A DNA stretch of 64,000 bases, taken from NCBI GenBank assembly GCA_012730045.1, contig JAAYBR010000047.1:1-64000 (forward strand), read 5' to 3'. The position numbers and the translations under genes are program-made. Below, piece by piece: positions 34,372 to 44,180 of the stretch (position 1 is its first letter; the number at the start of each line of letters is the position of its first letter). This DNA comes from Candidatus Hydrogenedentota bacterium (GTDB lineage Bacteria; Hydrogenedentota; Hydrogenedentia; Hydrogenedentales; CAITNO01). The notes under the pieces were generated by a model. The model searched no databases. It had not been told where the DNA came from and saw only the letters and a program-made list of their open reading frames with translations.

Positions 34372-35468
34372 GGGTGCTGCTGAACGCCCTCCAGGCTGGG
34401 AACCGCAGCGGCACGGGCCGCCACGCCGCCGAACTCTGCCGCGCCCTGCCCGCGGCCGACGCGGACCTGGAGCTGGTGCTGGCCTGGCCCGCCGGGGCGG
34501 GCGCGCCCCCGGCGCATCCCCGCGTGACCGCCGTGCCCTTTCCCGAAGGCGGCCCGGGCCGTTTTCTGTCGGAGGCGCGCGGGTTCCCGGACCTTGTGCG
34601 GCGCTTCGGCCCGCAGGTGCTCCATTACCCCGCCTCCACCGGACCGCTCACCCGGACCCGCCCCCTCGTGGTCACGGTCCACGACCTGTGCTTCCTGCGC
34701 CACCCGGAATGGTTCCCCGCCGCGAAGGCGCTCTACTACCGCGTGTTCATTGCCCGGGCCGCCGCGCGGGCGGACCTGATTCTCGCGGACTCCCAGGCCA
34801 CGGCGGACGATGTGCGCGACCTTCTCCGCGTGCCGGAGGACCGGGTCCGCGTGGCGCCCCTGGGCTGCGACGCGCGGTTCCGCCCGCCCGACCCGGAAGA
34901 CATCGCGCGTCTGAAAACGCGTCTCGGGCTCCCCGACCGCTACTTCCTCTTCGTGGGCACCCTGGAGCCGCGCGAGAACGTGGCGCGCCTGGTGGAGGCC
35001 TGGGACCGCATCGCCGGGGAGCCGGACATGCCGGGGCTTGTTGTCGCGGGGCGCGGTGGCTGGAAGACCGGGCCGATCGAGGCGGCCCTGCGCGGGGTGC
35101 GGTGTCCGGAGCGGCTGAGGCGGCTGGACCATGTGCCCGACGCCGATCTGCCCGCCCTGCTGGGCGGCGCGGCGGCCTTCGTGTGGCCGAGCCTCATGGA
35201 GGGCTTCGGGCTGCCCGTGCTGGAGGCGATGGCCTGCGGCGTGCCGGTGGTCACGTCCGGCACCTCCAGCCTGCCGGAGGTGGCCGGGGACGCCGCCCTG
35301 CTGGTGGACCCGCTGGACACGGAGGCGCTCTGCGACGTGATGCGGCGTGTGGCGGGGGATGCGGCGTTGCGGGAGCGGCTGTCCAATGAGGGCGTGAAAC
35401 GCGCGGCGCACTTCACTTGGGAGCGCACGGCGGCGCTCACTGCGAAAGCCTACCGGGAACTTGCGTGA
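34368..35468 (+). CDS. GT4 family glycosyltransferase (second of pair)
   Basis: A 366-residue paralogue of the preceding gene, translationally coupled by a 4-nt overlap. Shared signatures are GNRSGTGRHAAELCRAL at the start, FVGTLEPRENVARLVEAW near residue 204, LMEGFGLPVLEAMACGVPVV near 277 and TSSLPEVAGDAALL. Together the two probably add successive sugars to one glycan. Neither donor nor linkage can be read from the sequence. Confidence 0.87.
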   Translation: MRVLLNALQAGNRSGTGRHAAELCRALPAADADLELVLAWPAGAGAPPAHPRVTAVPFPEGGPGRFLSEARGFPDLVRRFGPQVLHYPASTGPLTRTRPLVVTVHDLCFLRHPEWFPAAKALYYRVFIARAAARADLILADSQATADDVRDLLRVPEDRVRVAPLGCDARFRPPDPEDIARLKTRLGLPDRYFLFVGTLEPRENVARLVEAWDRIAGEPDMPGLVVAGRGGWKTGPIEAALRGVRCPERLRRLDHVPDADLPALLGGAAAFVWPSLMEGFGLPVLEAMACGVPVVTSGTSSLPEVAGDAALLVDPLDTEALCDVMRRVAGDAALRERLSNEGVKRAAHFTWERTAALTAKAYRELA

Positions 35469-35505
35469 GGAATCGGGCAAAGAGGGGGTGGGAGCACAAA
35501 CGTAG

Positions 35506-35524
35506 ACGCGCCATCTTGGCGCGT
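35506..35524. repeat. hairpin ACGCGCC-ATCTT-GGCGCGT
   Basis: Perfect 7-bp stem with a 5-nt loop in the 139-bp gap between the convergent glycosyltransferase and paaK genes. There is no T-run on either strand, so it is not a classic terminator. It is probably a dispersed intergenic hairpin. Confidence 0.5.
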
Positions 35525-35607
35525 TCGGCGGCCCCCCAACGCTTCCTGACGACTATCCACAGCGGCCGGCCTTGCGAAGTTTCAGGGAATGCGAGGGGGC
35601 ATCCGGT

Positions 35608-36933
35608 TCAGGCCCGCAGCTTCCGGTTGTCCACGACGCGGACGGCCTTGCCGACGGAGCGCTCGATGGTCTTGGGGGCGACCAGTTCCACGGAGACGTG
35701 GATGCCGGTGAAGGCCTGGATTTTCCGGTCAATGCGGTCGCGCAGGGCCTGCATCTCGCTCATCTTGTCGGAGAAGAACTCGGGGCGGACCTCCACCTTC
35801 ACCGAAACCTCGTCGAGGTTCTGGGGGCGGCTCACCTCGATGAGGTAGTGCGGCGCGGTGCCCTCGACGGCCAGGAGGGCCTCCTCGATCTGCGAGGGGA
35901 ACACGTTGACCCCGCGGATGATGAGCATGTCGTCCGTGCGGCCGACCACGCGGCCCATCTTGCGGCCCGTGCGGCCGCAGGGGCAGGGGCACGTGTCCAG
36001 CGCGGCGATGTCGCGGGTGCGGTAGCGGATCATGGGAAGCGCCTCGCGGGTGAGGGCCGTGATCACCAGTTCCCCGTAGGAATAGTCCTCCACGGGCTCC
36101 AGGGTATCGGGGTCCAGGCACTCGACCAGGAAGTGGTCCTCCTGGAGGTGCATGCCCGAGCGCGCGGCGCACTCGCCGCTGACGCCGGGGCCGATGATCT
36201 CGCTGAGGCCGTAATTGTTGAACGCGAGGATGTCCAGCTCGCGCTCGATCTGGGCGCGCATGTCCTCGGTCCACATCTCGCCGCCGAAATGGGCGAACTT
36301 CAGGCTCAGCCCGCGGGGGTCGAGGCCCATGGAGCGGCAGACCTCGGCGATGTTGAGGGCGTAGCTTGGCGTGCAGATGAGCACCTCGGGCTGCAGGTCG
36401 CGCATGAGCATGATCTGGCGGCTCGTGTTGCCCGACGACGCCGGGATGATCGCCGCGCCCACCCGCTCAATGCCGTAGTGCAGGCCGAACCCGCCGGTGA
36501 ACAGGCCGTAGCCGAAGGACACCTGCACGGTGTGCTCGGGGCGCAGGCCCCCGGCCACAAGGAACCGGGCGCAGAGCCCCGCCCACATGTCCAGGTCGTT
36601 CTTCGTGTAGCCGACGAAGGTGGGCATGCCCGTGGTGCCGGAGGACCCGTGGATGCGCGCGAGCTCCGCGCGGGGCACCGCGCACAGGCCGAGGGGATAG
36701 TTTTCCCGCATGTCCGACTTGTTCGTGAACGGCAGCCGCCGCAGGTCGTCCAGCGTTTTGATGGATTCCGGCGTGATCCCCTCCTTTTTGAAGAGGGCGG
36801 CATAGAACGGCACCTGACCGGCGCGGGCGACAGTCTCCCGGAGCCGATGGAGCTGCAGCGCGTGCAGGTCGGCGCGCGGCATGGTTTCGGCGGGGTCAAA
36901 GATGCGGTTCTCGTAGGCGAACTCGGTGCTCAT
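35608..36933 (-). CDS. paaK: phenylacetate-CoA ligase-type enzyme (first)
   Basis: A 441-residue AMP-forming aryl/acyl-CoA ligase of the PaaK family: adenylates an arylacetate-type acid and transfers it to CoA. Visible are the P-loop-like HGSSGTTGMPTFVGYT near residue 95, [18 protein letters not shown] near 235 and IRYRTRDIA near 305, plus the small C-terminal domain with [18 protein letters not shown] and the late catalytic-Lys region SVGKAVRVVDNRK. A strong GGAGG precedes ATG 36933. It is the third member of a ligase/ACT/ligase cluster on this strand; the two ligases are paralogues, suggesting two substrates or a heteromer. Confidence 0.9.
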   Translation of the reverse strand: MSTEFAYENRIFDPAETMPRADLHALQLHRLRETVARAGQVPFYAALFKKEGITPESIKTLDDLRRLPFTNKSDMRENYPLGLCAVPRAELARIHGSSGTTGMPTFVGYTKNDLDMWAGLCARFLVAGGLRPEHTVQVSFGYGLFTGGFGLHYGIERVGAAIIPASSGNTSRQIMLMRDLQPEVLICTPSYALNIAEVCRSMGLDPRGLSLKFAHFGGEMWTEDMRAQIERELDILAFNNYGLSEIIGPGVSGECAARSGMHLQEDHFLVECLDPDTLEPVEDYSYGELVITALTREALPMIRYRTRDIAALDTCPCPCGRTGRKMGRVVGRTDDMLIIRGVNVFPSQIEEALLAVEGTAPHYLIEVSRPQNLDEVSVKVEVRPEFFSDKMSEMQALRDRIDRKIQAFTGIHVSVELVAPKTIERSVGKAVRVVDNRKLRA

Positions 36934-36992
36934 GAAACAACCTCCGGTCCGGCCGGGATGCCGGACGGGTTTGGACGGCGGCGGGCCGGGGG

Positions 36993-37433
36993 TCAGCCCC
37001 CGGCGCGGTCGTAGAGCTCCACGCCGCCGATGACGTTGATCCCGTTGTCCTTCAGGACCTGGATGGCCGCGTCGGCGTCGTTGAACCGGAACACCAGCAC
37101 CGCCCGGTCCCCGGAACGGAACGTGAAGGCGTACATGTACTCAATGTTCAGCCCGGCCTTCTCGATCACCTCCAGGATGGTCGCCAGGCCGCCCGGCTTG
37201 TCCTCGACCTCCGTGGCGACCACCTCGGTGACCGTGACCACGCAGCCCGCCTGGGAGAGGACCTCGCGCGCCTTTTTCCAGTCGCGGACGATCAGGCGCA
37301 GGATGCCGAACTGCTGGGTGTCGGCCAGGGACAGGGTCACGATGTTGATGCCCGCCTCGGCGAGGCGCCGGCAGGGGTCGCTCAGGCGGCCGGGCTTGTT
37401 TTCCATGAACATGCTCAACTGCGGGATTTTCAT
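36993..37433 (-). CDS. tandem ACT-domain regulatory protein
   Basis: A 146-residue protein made of two ACT domains (about 3-68 and 72-140): MFMENKPGRLSDPCRRLAEA at the first and VEDKPGGLATILEVIEKAG at the second. ACT pairs bind amino acids and usually regulate enzymes. AGGAGG lies 4 nt before the ATG. It sits between two paaK genes with 67- and 59-bp gaps. This layout recurs in anaerobes that oxidise aromatic amino acids via indolepyruvate ferredoxin oxidoreductase, whose acyl-CoA products such ligases process; no oxidoreductase gene is in the window. Sensing of an aromatic or branched amino acid is therefore inferred. Confidence 0.88.
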   Translation of the reverse strand: MKIPQLSMFMENKPGRLSDPCRRLAEAGINIVTLSLADTQQFGILRLIVRDWKKAREVLSQAGCVVTVTEVVATEVEDKPGGLATILEVIEKAGLNIEYMYAFTFRSGDRAVLVFRFNDADAAIQVLKDNGINVIGGVELYDRAGG

Positions 37434-37500
37434 GTCACCTCCTTGCTCTTGTTTCTCAATGCCGGGGTTTCCGCGGGCGCCGGCCGCGCGGCGCGGCGGG

Positions 37501-38832
37501 TCACTTCTTTCGCTGGTCTATGACGCGCTTGGCCTTGCCCTCGCTGCGGGCGATGGTGTTGGGCTCCACGAGCCGCACCTTCACGCGGATGTTGATGATG
37601 CGCTCGATGGCCGCGCTGATCTTCTTCGCCAGCCCCTCCACCGCCGCGATCCGGTCGCTGAAGATCTCCGGCGTCATCTCCACATGCACCTCGATGTCAT
37701 CCATCGTCCCGTCGTTCGTCAGCACGATGACGTAGTGCGGCGCCGTGCCCTCGACGGACAGGAGCGCCTCCTCGATCTGCGACGGGAACACGTTCACGCC
37801 GCGGATGATGAGCATGTCGTCGCTGCGGCGCGAGATGCGGCGGATGCGCCGGATGGTGCGGCCGCAGGGGCAGGGCTCGGCGAAGATGGACGTGATGTCG
37901 CGGGTCCGGTAACGGATCATGGGCATGGCCTGCTTGCTGAGCGTCGTCAGCACCAGCTCGCCCTCCTGCCCGTCCGGCAGCGGCGCCAGCGTCTCCGGGT
38001 CCACGATCTCCGGGTAGAAATGGTCCTCGAAGATGTGCAGCCCGTTCTGGTGCGCGCACTCGTTGCCCACGCCCGGCCCGATGATCTCGGACAGGCCGTA
38101 GATGTCGTAGGCCTTGATGCCCGACTCCGCCTCAACGCGCTTGCGCATCTCCTCGGTCCACGGCTCCGCGCCGAACACCCCCGCCTTCAGCGGCAGGTCG
38201 CGCAGCTCGATCCCCATCTCCCGCGCCCGCTCGATGATCCGCAGGAAGTAGCTCGGTGTGCAGCAGATCGCCGTCGTACCGAAGTCCTTCATCACCATGA
38301 TCTGCCGGTCCGTGTTGCCCCCGGAGATCGGGATCACCGTCGCCCCCAGCGCCTCCGCGCCGTAGTGCGCCCCCAGGCCGCCCGTGAACAGGCCGTACCC
38401 GTAGCCGTTCTGGATCACGTCGCCGCGCTGGAGCCCGCACGCCGCAAACGCCCGCACCATCACGCTCGCCCAGACCTTCAGGTCCTGCTGCGTGTAGGCC
38501 ACCACGATCGGCTTCCCCGTCGTGCCGCTGGACGCGTGCAGCCGCACCACCTCGCTCATCGGGCTGGCGAACAGCCCGAACGGGTAGGTGTCCCGCAGGT
38601 CCGTCTTCACGGTGAACGGAAGCTGGGCGATGTCCGCGAGGCAGTGGATGTCGTTCGGCGTCATGCCCCGCGCGTCCATCCGCGCGCGAAAATGGGCCAC
38701 GTTCTCGTAGGCCCGCCGCACCACCGCATGAAGCCGGTGCAGCTGCAGCTGCCGGAGCTGCTCCACCGGCAGGTAATCCATCGCGCTGGCCGGATGAAAC
38801 TCGCATCCGGGATCGTGCCAGAACTCCATCAT
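37501..38832 (-). CDS. paaK: phenylacetate-CoA ligase-type enzyme (second)
   Basis: A 443-residue paralogue of the ligase at 35608-36933, first gene of the cluster. Signatures are [16 protein letters not shown] near residue 95, [18 protein letters not shown] near 240, [10 protein letters not shown] near 310, [18 protein letters not shown] and the C-terminal [13 protein letters not shown]. The start ATG 38832 has AAAGGA 8 nt upstream, with a second ATG immediately after it; a longer frame reaching 39012 lacks homology. The first ligase and this one differ throughout the substrate pocket, so they are likely not redundant. Confidence 0.9.
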   Translation of the reverse strand: MMEFWHDPGCEFHPASAMDYLPVEQLRQLQLHRLHAVVRRAYENVAHFRARMDARGMTPNDIHCLADIAQLPFTVKTDLRDTYPFGLFASPMSEVVRLHASSGTTGKPIVVAYTQQDLKVWASVMVRAFAACGLQRGDVIQNGYGYGLFTGGLGAHYGAEALGATVIPISGGNTDRQIMVMKDFGTTAICCTPSYFLRIIERAREMGIELRDLPLKAGVFGAEPWTEEMRKRVEAESGIKAYDIYGLSEIIGPGVGNECAHQNGLHIFEDHFYPEIVDPETLAPLPDGQEGELVLTTLSKQAMPMIRYRTRDITSIFAEPCPCGRTIRRIRRISRRSDDMLIIRGVNVFPSQIEEALLSVEGTAPHYVIVLTNDGTMDDIEVHVEMTPEIFSDRIAAVEGLAKKISAAIERIINIRVKVRLVEPNTIARSEGKAKRVIDQRKK

Positions 38833-39090
38833 GCCCTGATTCCTTTCCTGAAAAAGTTGACCCCGCGCGGGGACCGCCGCGCCCTTGAACCCGACAGAAA
38901 TGCACCCCTCCCGGCGTGCCTGAGGCCCCGCCCGGGAGAGGCTTGTAGTATAGCCGCGCATTTCCTCCCGTGCAACCCGCGGCGGGATACTGCAAGAAAT
39001 GCGGAAAACCAAAGCGGGCGGCGCCGGTCTCCAGGCGGCCCTGTTTTGCGCCGGGAATTGCCGCGTCGGTCCGCGTGAGCCGGTGCGGTG

Positions 39091-39120
39091 TTGGACGGTG
39101 GCCCCGGAATTGGCTATACT
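39091..39120 (+). promoter_or_regulatory. sigma70-like promoter of the ABC-F gene
   Basis: TTGGAC (39091-39096), 18-nt spacer, TATACT (39115-39120). It leaves a 5' leader of about 35 nt before ATG 39162. Confidence 0.6.
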
Positions 39121-39161
39121 TCGCGCGATTCTTCCATTCCGAGAGGCATTGCACGCGCGTC

Positions 39162-41048
39162 ATGAGTCTTGTCCGTCTCGAAAACATCACCAAATCATAT
39201 CTGGGACGCCCTGTCTTGGACGGGGTGAGCCTGCGCATTGAGCCGGGGGAGCGGGTGGGGCTCATCGGCCGGAACGGCACGGGGAAGTCCACGGTGTTCC
39301 GGGTGATCACGGGGGAGGTGGACCCGGATTCGGGGGTGGTGGAGCGGATGCGGCGGCTGCGGCTGGCGTGCCTGGAGCAGCTTCCGAGGGTGGCGGAGGA
39401 GAAGACGATCCAGGACATCGTGATGGAGAGTTTTCCGGAGATTCTGGAGCTGGAGGCGCGGCTGGCGCGGCTGGAGGAGCGCATGGCGGCGGAGGGGGAC
39501 GCCCTGCTGGCGGAGTACAGCGACGCGCAGCACGCCTTCACGGCGATGGGGGGCTACGGGTTCCGGACGCGGGTGAAGCAGGTGCTCCAGGGGCTCGGCT
39601 TCCGGCCGGAGGAGTTCTCGCTGCCCTTCCGCGCCCTCAGCGGGGGGCAGCGCACGCGGCTGCGCCTGGCGCTGGCGCTGCTGCGCGACGCCGACCTGCT
39701 GCTGCTGGACGAGCCGGAGAACCATCTGGACGTGGAGGCCCGGGAGTGGCTGGAGTCGTACCTGACGAGCTGCCGCGAGGCCGTGATGATCATTTCGCAC
39801 GACCGCCAGATGCTCAACAACGCGACCACCCGGATCGTCGAGGTGGAGCGGGGCCAGCTCTTCGACTACTCGGGGAACTACGCCTTCTACCACAAGCAGA
39901 AGGCGCTGGTGCGCGAGCAGTACCAGAAGGCCTACGAGCGGCAGGAGGACTTCATCCGCAAGGAGGAGGCCCTCATCGAGCGCTTCCGCTACAAGAACAC
40001 CAAGGCGCGCCAGATGCAGAGCCGCCTCAAGCGGCTGGACAAGATGGAGCGCATCGAGGCCCCACCGCCGGAGGCGGACACGGCGGCCTTCCGCCTCGGC
40101 GAGGTGGAGCGCAGCGGCGAGGTGGTGCTGGACGTGCGCGACGCCGCCATGGCCTACGGCGACCTGACCCTGTACGACGGGATCAGCTTTACCGTGCGCC
40201 GGGGCGAGCGCGTGGGGATTGTCGGCCCGAACGGCGCGGGCAAGACGACGCTCCTGCGCCAGATCGCCGGGATGCACACGGGCACGGGCGGCGCGGTGAC
40301 CCTGGGGCACAAGGTGTCGCTGTCCTTCTTCGAGCAGAACCACGACAACGTGAACCGGGCGAACGACATCCTCTCGGAGGTGCTTTCGGTGCGGCCCGAC
40401 TTCACGCCGGAGCAGGCGCGCCGCTTTCTCGGCCGGCTGCTGTTCACGGGCGAGGACGTGTTCAAGCCCGTGTCCACCCTCAGCGGCGGCGAGCTGGCCC
40501 GCGTGGCCATGGCGAAGATGATCCTCGGCGGGGCCAACCTGCTGCTGCTCGACGAGCCGACGAACCACCTCGACATCGCGTCGCGCGAGGCGCTGGAGGG
40601 CGCGCTGGCCGCCTTCGGCGGGAGCATCCTGCTGGCCAGCCACGACCGCGCCCTGGTGGACGGGCTGGTGGAGAAGCTCGTCATCATCCGCGACGGCAGG
40701 GCCCGGGTCTTCCTGGGGAACTACGCGGACTTCCACCGCCAGTCCGGCCAGGCCGAGGAGGACGTCTCGGACAAGACGGCCGAAGAGGTTCTCCGCATCC
40801 GCCGCGTCGAGAAGGAGCGCGAGGCCAAGAAGACCCGCCTGCGCGAGGACCGGAAAGGCCAGAAGCGCCTCGCCAAGGTGGAGGCGGACATCGCGGCCAT
40901 GGAGGCCCTGCTCGCGGACTACACGGGCAAGTTCGCCGCCCTGGACCCGGCGGATTTCACGGCGGCCCAGGCGCTCACGGACGAGTACAACGGCCTCAAG
41001 GAGGACCTCCGGGGGCTCTACGAGGAGTGGGAGGAGCTCGCCGGGTGA
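39162..41048 (+). CDS. ABC-F family ATPase
   Basis: A 628-residue soluble protein with two ABC cassettes in one chain and no membrane segment. The first has Walker A GRNGTGKS near residue 36, signature LSGGQRTRLRLALALL and Walker B LLLLDEPENHLD. The ABC-F linker follows, rich in charged helices (FIRKEEALIERFRYKNTKAR). The second has GPNGAGKT near 355, LSGGELARVAMAKMIL and LLLLDEPTNHLD. The C-terminal coiled coil is rich in Lys/Glu/Arg. ABC-F proteins bind the ribosomal E site to relieve stalling; some give antibiotic protection. Which subgroup (Uup, EttA-like, resistance) is not clear. The 3' end is 20 nt before the lon promoter. Confidence 0.92.
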   Translation: MSLVRLENITKSYLGRPVLDGVSLRIEPGERVGLIGRNGTGKSTVFRVITGEVDPDSGVVERMRRLRLACLEQLPRVAEEKTIQDIVMESFPEILELEARLARLEERMAAEGDALLAEYSDAQHAFTAMGGYGFRTRVKQVLQGLGFRPEEFSLPFRALSGGQRTRLRLALALLRDADLLLLDEPENHLDVEAREWLESYLTSCREAVMIISHDRQMLNNATTRIVEVERGQLFDYSGNYAFYHKQKALVREQYQKAYERQEDFIRKEEALIERFRYKNTKARQMQSRLKRLDKMERIEAPPPEADTAAFRLGEVERSGEVVLDVRDAAMAYGDLTLYDGISFTVRRGERVGIVGPNGAGKTTLLRQIAGMHTGTGGAVTLGHKVSLSFFEQNHDNVNRANDILSEVLSVRPDFTPEQARRFLGRLLFTGEDVFKPVSTLSGGELARVAMAKMILGGANLLLLDEPTNHLDIASREALEGALAAFGGSILLASHDRALVDGLVEKLVIIRDGRARVFLGNYADFHRQSGQAEEDVSDKTAEEVLRIRRVEKEREAKKTRLREDRKGQKRLAKVEADIAAMEALLADYTGKFAALDPADFTAAQALTDEYNGLKEDLRGLYEEWEELAG

Positions 41049-41068
41049 TCCCCGGCGGCGGCGCGGCG

Positions 41069-41097
41069 TTGTGAACACCGGCCCAAACCGGTATAAT
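41069..41097 (+). promoter_or_regulatory. sigma70 promoter of lon
   Basis: TTGTGA (41069-41074), 17-nt spacer, perfect TATAAT (41092-41097). The transcript would carry a leader of about 90 nt before ATG 41194. No heat-shock sigma32 or CIRCE-like element is seen. Confidence 0.75.
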
Positions 41098-41193
41098 GTC
41101 CATAAGGGGGACCCGGGGGGGCGGCGCAGTCTGCGCGCCCGCCGCAACGGGGCGTCCCCCGCGCGTACCAGGAATCAACGGAGCCCTTGGCTG

Positions 41194-43572
41194 ATGCCCA
41201 AAATCACCCGAAAAAAGAAGACGGAAGACGTTCTGCTGCCCCTGCTGCCGCTGAAGGACGCGGTGGTGTTCCCCCGGATGACCGTGCCGCTGTTTGTGGG
41301 CCGCCCGGCCTCGCTGGCGGCGGTCGAGGAAAGCATCCGCACGGGCACGGCGCTCTTCCTCTGCACCCAGAAAAACGGCGAGGAGGAGGAGCCGAAGGCC
41401 GACGGAATGTACCGGGTGGGCACGGGCGCGAAAATCATCAACGCCCTGCGCATGCCCGACGGCTCCATGAAGATCGCGGTGGAGGGGCTCGGCCGCGGCC
41501 GGGTCCGGCGCTTCAACCTGCGCGGCGAGTCGTGGGAGGCGATGGTGGAGCAGGTGGAGTCGTCCGTTCCCAAGGGCATCGAGCTTGAGGGCAAGACGCG
41601 CGCCGTGCTCCACCAGTTCGAGGAGTACGTCCGCCTCACCCAGCGGATCGCCCCCGAAATCTTCATGGCCATCCAGGGGATGCAGGACCCCGACATGTTC
41701 GCGGACACGATCTGCGCCTTCCTGTTCGTGTCCACGGCGGAGCGGCAGGAGCTGCTGGAGTGCCTCGACGTGGGCGCCCGCCTCGACATGGCGGCGGTCT
41801 TCCTGGAGCGCGAGATAGACCTCGCCCGCATCGAGCAGAAGGTGCGCGGCCGCGTGCGCGAGCAGATGGAGCGGGGCCAGCGGTCCCACTATCTCCAGGA
41901 GCAGCTCAAGGCGATCCAGCAGGAGCTGGGGGTGCGCGACGAGAGCGGCGGCGAGGCCGCCGAGCTCCGCGAGATGGTTGAGAAGGCGGGGATGCCGGCC
42001 GAAATCGCCGAGCGCGCGGAGCGCGAGGTGGTCCGCTACGAGAAGCTCCCCTTCATGAGCCCCGAAAGCGCCGTGATCCGCGGCTATCTTGAGACCCTGT
42101 GCGAGCTGCCCTGGGCAAAGCGCACCAAGGACGCGCTCAACCTGAAGCGCGCCCGCAAAGTGCTCGACGAGGACCACTACGGGCTGGAGAAGGTGAAGGA
42201 GCGCATCCTGGAGTTCCTGGCGGTCCTCAAGCTCAGCAAAAACGCCAAGGGGCCGATCCTCTGCCTGGTGGGCCCCCCCGGCGTGGGCAAGACCTCCCTC
42301 GGCCAGTCCATCGCCCGCGCCATGGGCCGCAAGTTCATCCGCATTTCCCTGGGCGGCGTCCGCGACGAGGCGGAAATCCGCGGGCACCGGCGCACCTATA
42401 TCGGCTCCATGCCCGGGCGCGTGATCCAGGGCATAAAGACCGTCGGCGTGCGGAACCCCGTGTTCATGCTGGACGAGATAGACAAGATGAGCATGGACTT
42501 CCGCGGCGACCCCTCGGCGGCGCTGCTGGAGGTGCTCGACCCGGCGCAGAACAAGAATTTCAGCGACCACTTCCTGGAGGTCGGCTTCGACCTGTCGGAG
42601 GTCTTCTTCATCACCACGGCGAACAGCGAGTATGACATCCCCCACGCCCTGCACGACCGCATGGAGATCGTGCGCATCCCCGGGTACACGCACGAGGAGA
42701 AGGCGCGCATCGCGCGGGGCTTCCTGATTCCCCGGCAGTTCGCGGAGAACGGCATTCCGGACGGGCTGGTCACCTTCGAGGACGCCGGGCTCGACGAGAT
42801 CATCCAGCGGTACACCAAGGAGGCGGGGGTCCGCGAGCTGGAGCGCTCCATTGCGGGCATCTGCCGCAAGACCGCCCGCCGTGTCGTCGAGGAAAAGGCG
42901 CGCGGCCATGTCTCCGTGGACGCCAAAGTCGTCGGGGACCTTCTGGGGCCGCCCATCTATTCCGCGGTGCACCCCGAGGCCGTGGCCGAGCCGGGCGTCG
43001 CCGTGGGCATGGCGTGGACCCAGGCGGGGGGCGACATTCTCCGCATTGAGACCAGCGTCATGTCCGGCAAGGGGGGCCTCGCCCTCACGGGGCAGCTGGG
43101 CGAGGTGATGAAGGAGTCGGCCGCCGCCGCCTACACCTACCTGCGCGCGAACACGAAGGCGCTGGGGGTTCCGGCGGACTTCCACAAGAAATACGACCTC
43201 CACGTCCACGTGCCCGAGGGCGCCATCCCCAAGGACGGGCCCTCCGCAGGCGTCGCCATTCTGGTGTCCATGATGTCCGCCCTGGTGAACCGCGCCCCCG
43301 CGGACGCCCTGTCCATGACCGGTGAAATCACCCTGCGCGGCCGGGTGCTGCCCGTTGGCGGCGTCAAGGAAAAGGTGCTCGCCGCGCGCCGCGCGGGCAT
43401 CCGCACCATCATCCTCCCCAGGGACAACGAGAAAGACTTCCCCGACCTGCCCGCCGAGGTTCTCAAGGAGGTCCGCTTCGTGCTCGTGGACAACGTCAAC
43501 GACGCGCTGAAGGCCGCGTTTCCCGCCGCGCCGGCCAAACGCCGCGCCGCGAAGCCCCGGAAAGCCTCTTGA
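41194..43572 (+). CDS. lon: ATP-dependent protease La
   Basis: A 792-residue LonA: cytoplasmic hexameric AAA+ serine protease that degrades misfolded and regulatory proteins. The N-terminal LON substrate-binding domain ([20 protein letters not shown]) is followed by a long helical region, Walker A GPPGVGKT near residue 360, Walker [11 protein letters not shown] near 425, and the protease domain with catalytic Ser in KDGPSAG near 682 and catalytic Lys in [14 protein letters not shown] near 725. The length is normal and all catalytic residues are present. ATG 41194 has ACGGAG 10 nt upstream. The stop overlaps the TTG start of engB. Confidence 0.95.
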   Translation: MPKITRKKKTEDVLLPLLPLKDAVVFPRMTVPLFVGRPASLAAVEESIRTGTALFLCTQKNGEEEEPKADGMYRVGTGAKIINALRMPDGSMKIAVEGLGRGRVRRFNLRGESWEAMVEQVESSVPKGIELEGKTRAVLHQFEEYVRLTQRIAPEIFMAIQGMQDPDMFADTICAFLFVSTAERQELLECLDVGARLDMAAVFLEREIDLARIEQKVRGRVREQMERGQRSHYLQEQLKAIQQELGVRDESGGEAAELREMVEKAGMPAEIAERAEREVVRYEKLPFMSPESAVIRGYLETLCELPWAKRTKDALNLKRARKVLDEDHYGLEKVKERILEFLAVLKLSKNAKGPILCLVGPPGVGKTSLGQSIARAMGRKFIRISLGGVRDEAEIRGHRRTYIGSMPGRVIQGIKTVGVRNPVFMLDEIDKMSMDFRGDPSAALLEVLDPAQNKNFSDHFLEVGFDLSEVFFITTANSEYDIPHALHDRMEIVRIPGYTHEEKARIARGFLIPRQFAENGIPDGLVTFEDAGLDEIIQRYTKEAGVRELERSIAGICRKTARRVVEEKARGHVSVDAKVVGDLLGPPIYSAVHPEAVAEPGVAVGMAWTQAGGDILRIETSVMSGKGGLALTGQLGEVMKESAAAAYTYLRANTKALGVPADFHKKYDLHVHVPEGAIPKDGPSAGVAILVSMMSALVNRAPADALSMTGEITLRGRVLPVGGVKEKVLAARRAGIRTIILPRDNEKDFPDLPAEVLKEVRFVLVDNVNDALKAAFPAAPAKRRAAKPRKAS

Positions 43573-44180
43573 AGATCACCAGCGCCACATTTCTGAAAAG
43601 CGCCTCCCTGCCGGAGCACTTTCCCGGCGACGGCCGCCCCGAGGTGGCCTTCGTGGGAAGGTCCAACGTGGGCAAATCCTCCCTGCTCAACACCCTGCTC
43701 CGCCGCAAGGGGCTGGCCAAGACGAGCAGCGCCCCCGGAAAGACGCGGCTGGTCAATTTCTTCGACGTGAACGGCCGCTTCTACTACGTGGATCTTCCGG
43801 GCTACGGTTTCGCCAAGGCCCCCAAGTCCATGCGTGACGAATGGGTGGTCCTCATGCGCGACTATCTGGGCGGGCGCGAGTCCCTGAGACTGGCCGCCCT
43901 GCTGCTGGACATCCGGCACAAGCCCTCCGCCCAGGACGCCGAAATGGTGGAGATGCTCGAATCCTACGAGCGCCCGACCGTCCTCGTGGCCACCAAGGCG
44001 GACAAGCTGTCCCGCAACCAGCAGGGCGCCGGCGTGGCCGCCATCCGCCGCGAGCTGGGCCTGGACCGCGAAGCCCTGATCATCCCGTTCTCCTCCGAGA
44101 CGGGGCAGGGCCGCCGCGAACTGCTCGCCGTCATCGGCGACGTGTTCGGCGCCCCCCCCGCGCAGGGGGAGGAGGACTAG
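43569..44180 (+). CDS. engB: ribosome biogenesis GTPase YsxC/EngB
   Basis: A 203-residue TrmE-Era-EngA-YihA-family GTPase needed for 50S subunit assembly. G1 GRSNVGKSS is near residue 30, G2 TSSAPGKTRLVNFF near 54, G3 VDLPGYGFAK near 76 and G4 ATKADKLS near 145, with FSSETGQGRREL as G5. The start is TTG at 43569, overlapping the lon stop as TTGA, so translation probably depends on lon. The lon-engB pairing is common in bacteria. The 3' end overlaps the stop of the convergent beta-helix gene by 4 nt. Confidence 0.94.
   Translation: MKITSATFLKSASLPEHFPGDGRPEVAFVGRSNVGKSSLLNTLLRRKGLAKTSSAPGKTRLVNFFDVNGRFYYVDLPGYGFAKAPKSMRDEWVVLMRDYLGGRESLRLAALLLDIRHKPSAQDAEMVEMLESYERPTVLVATKADKLSRNQQGAGVAAIRRELGLDREALIIPFSSETGQGRRELLAVIGDVFGAPPAQGEED

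Noticed and set aside
35506-35524. Bidirectional terminator between convergent genes
   Set aside because: A clean hairpin but no U-run on either side.
40996-43209. Long antisense frame over lon
   Set aside because: Shadow of the lon coding frame; lon has all catalytic motifs and a consensus promoter.
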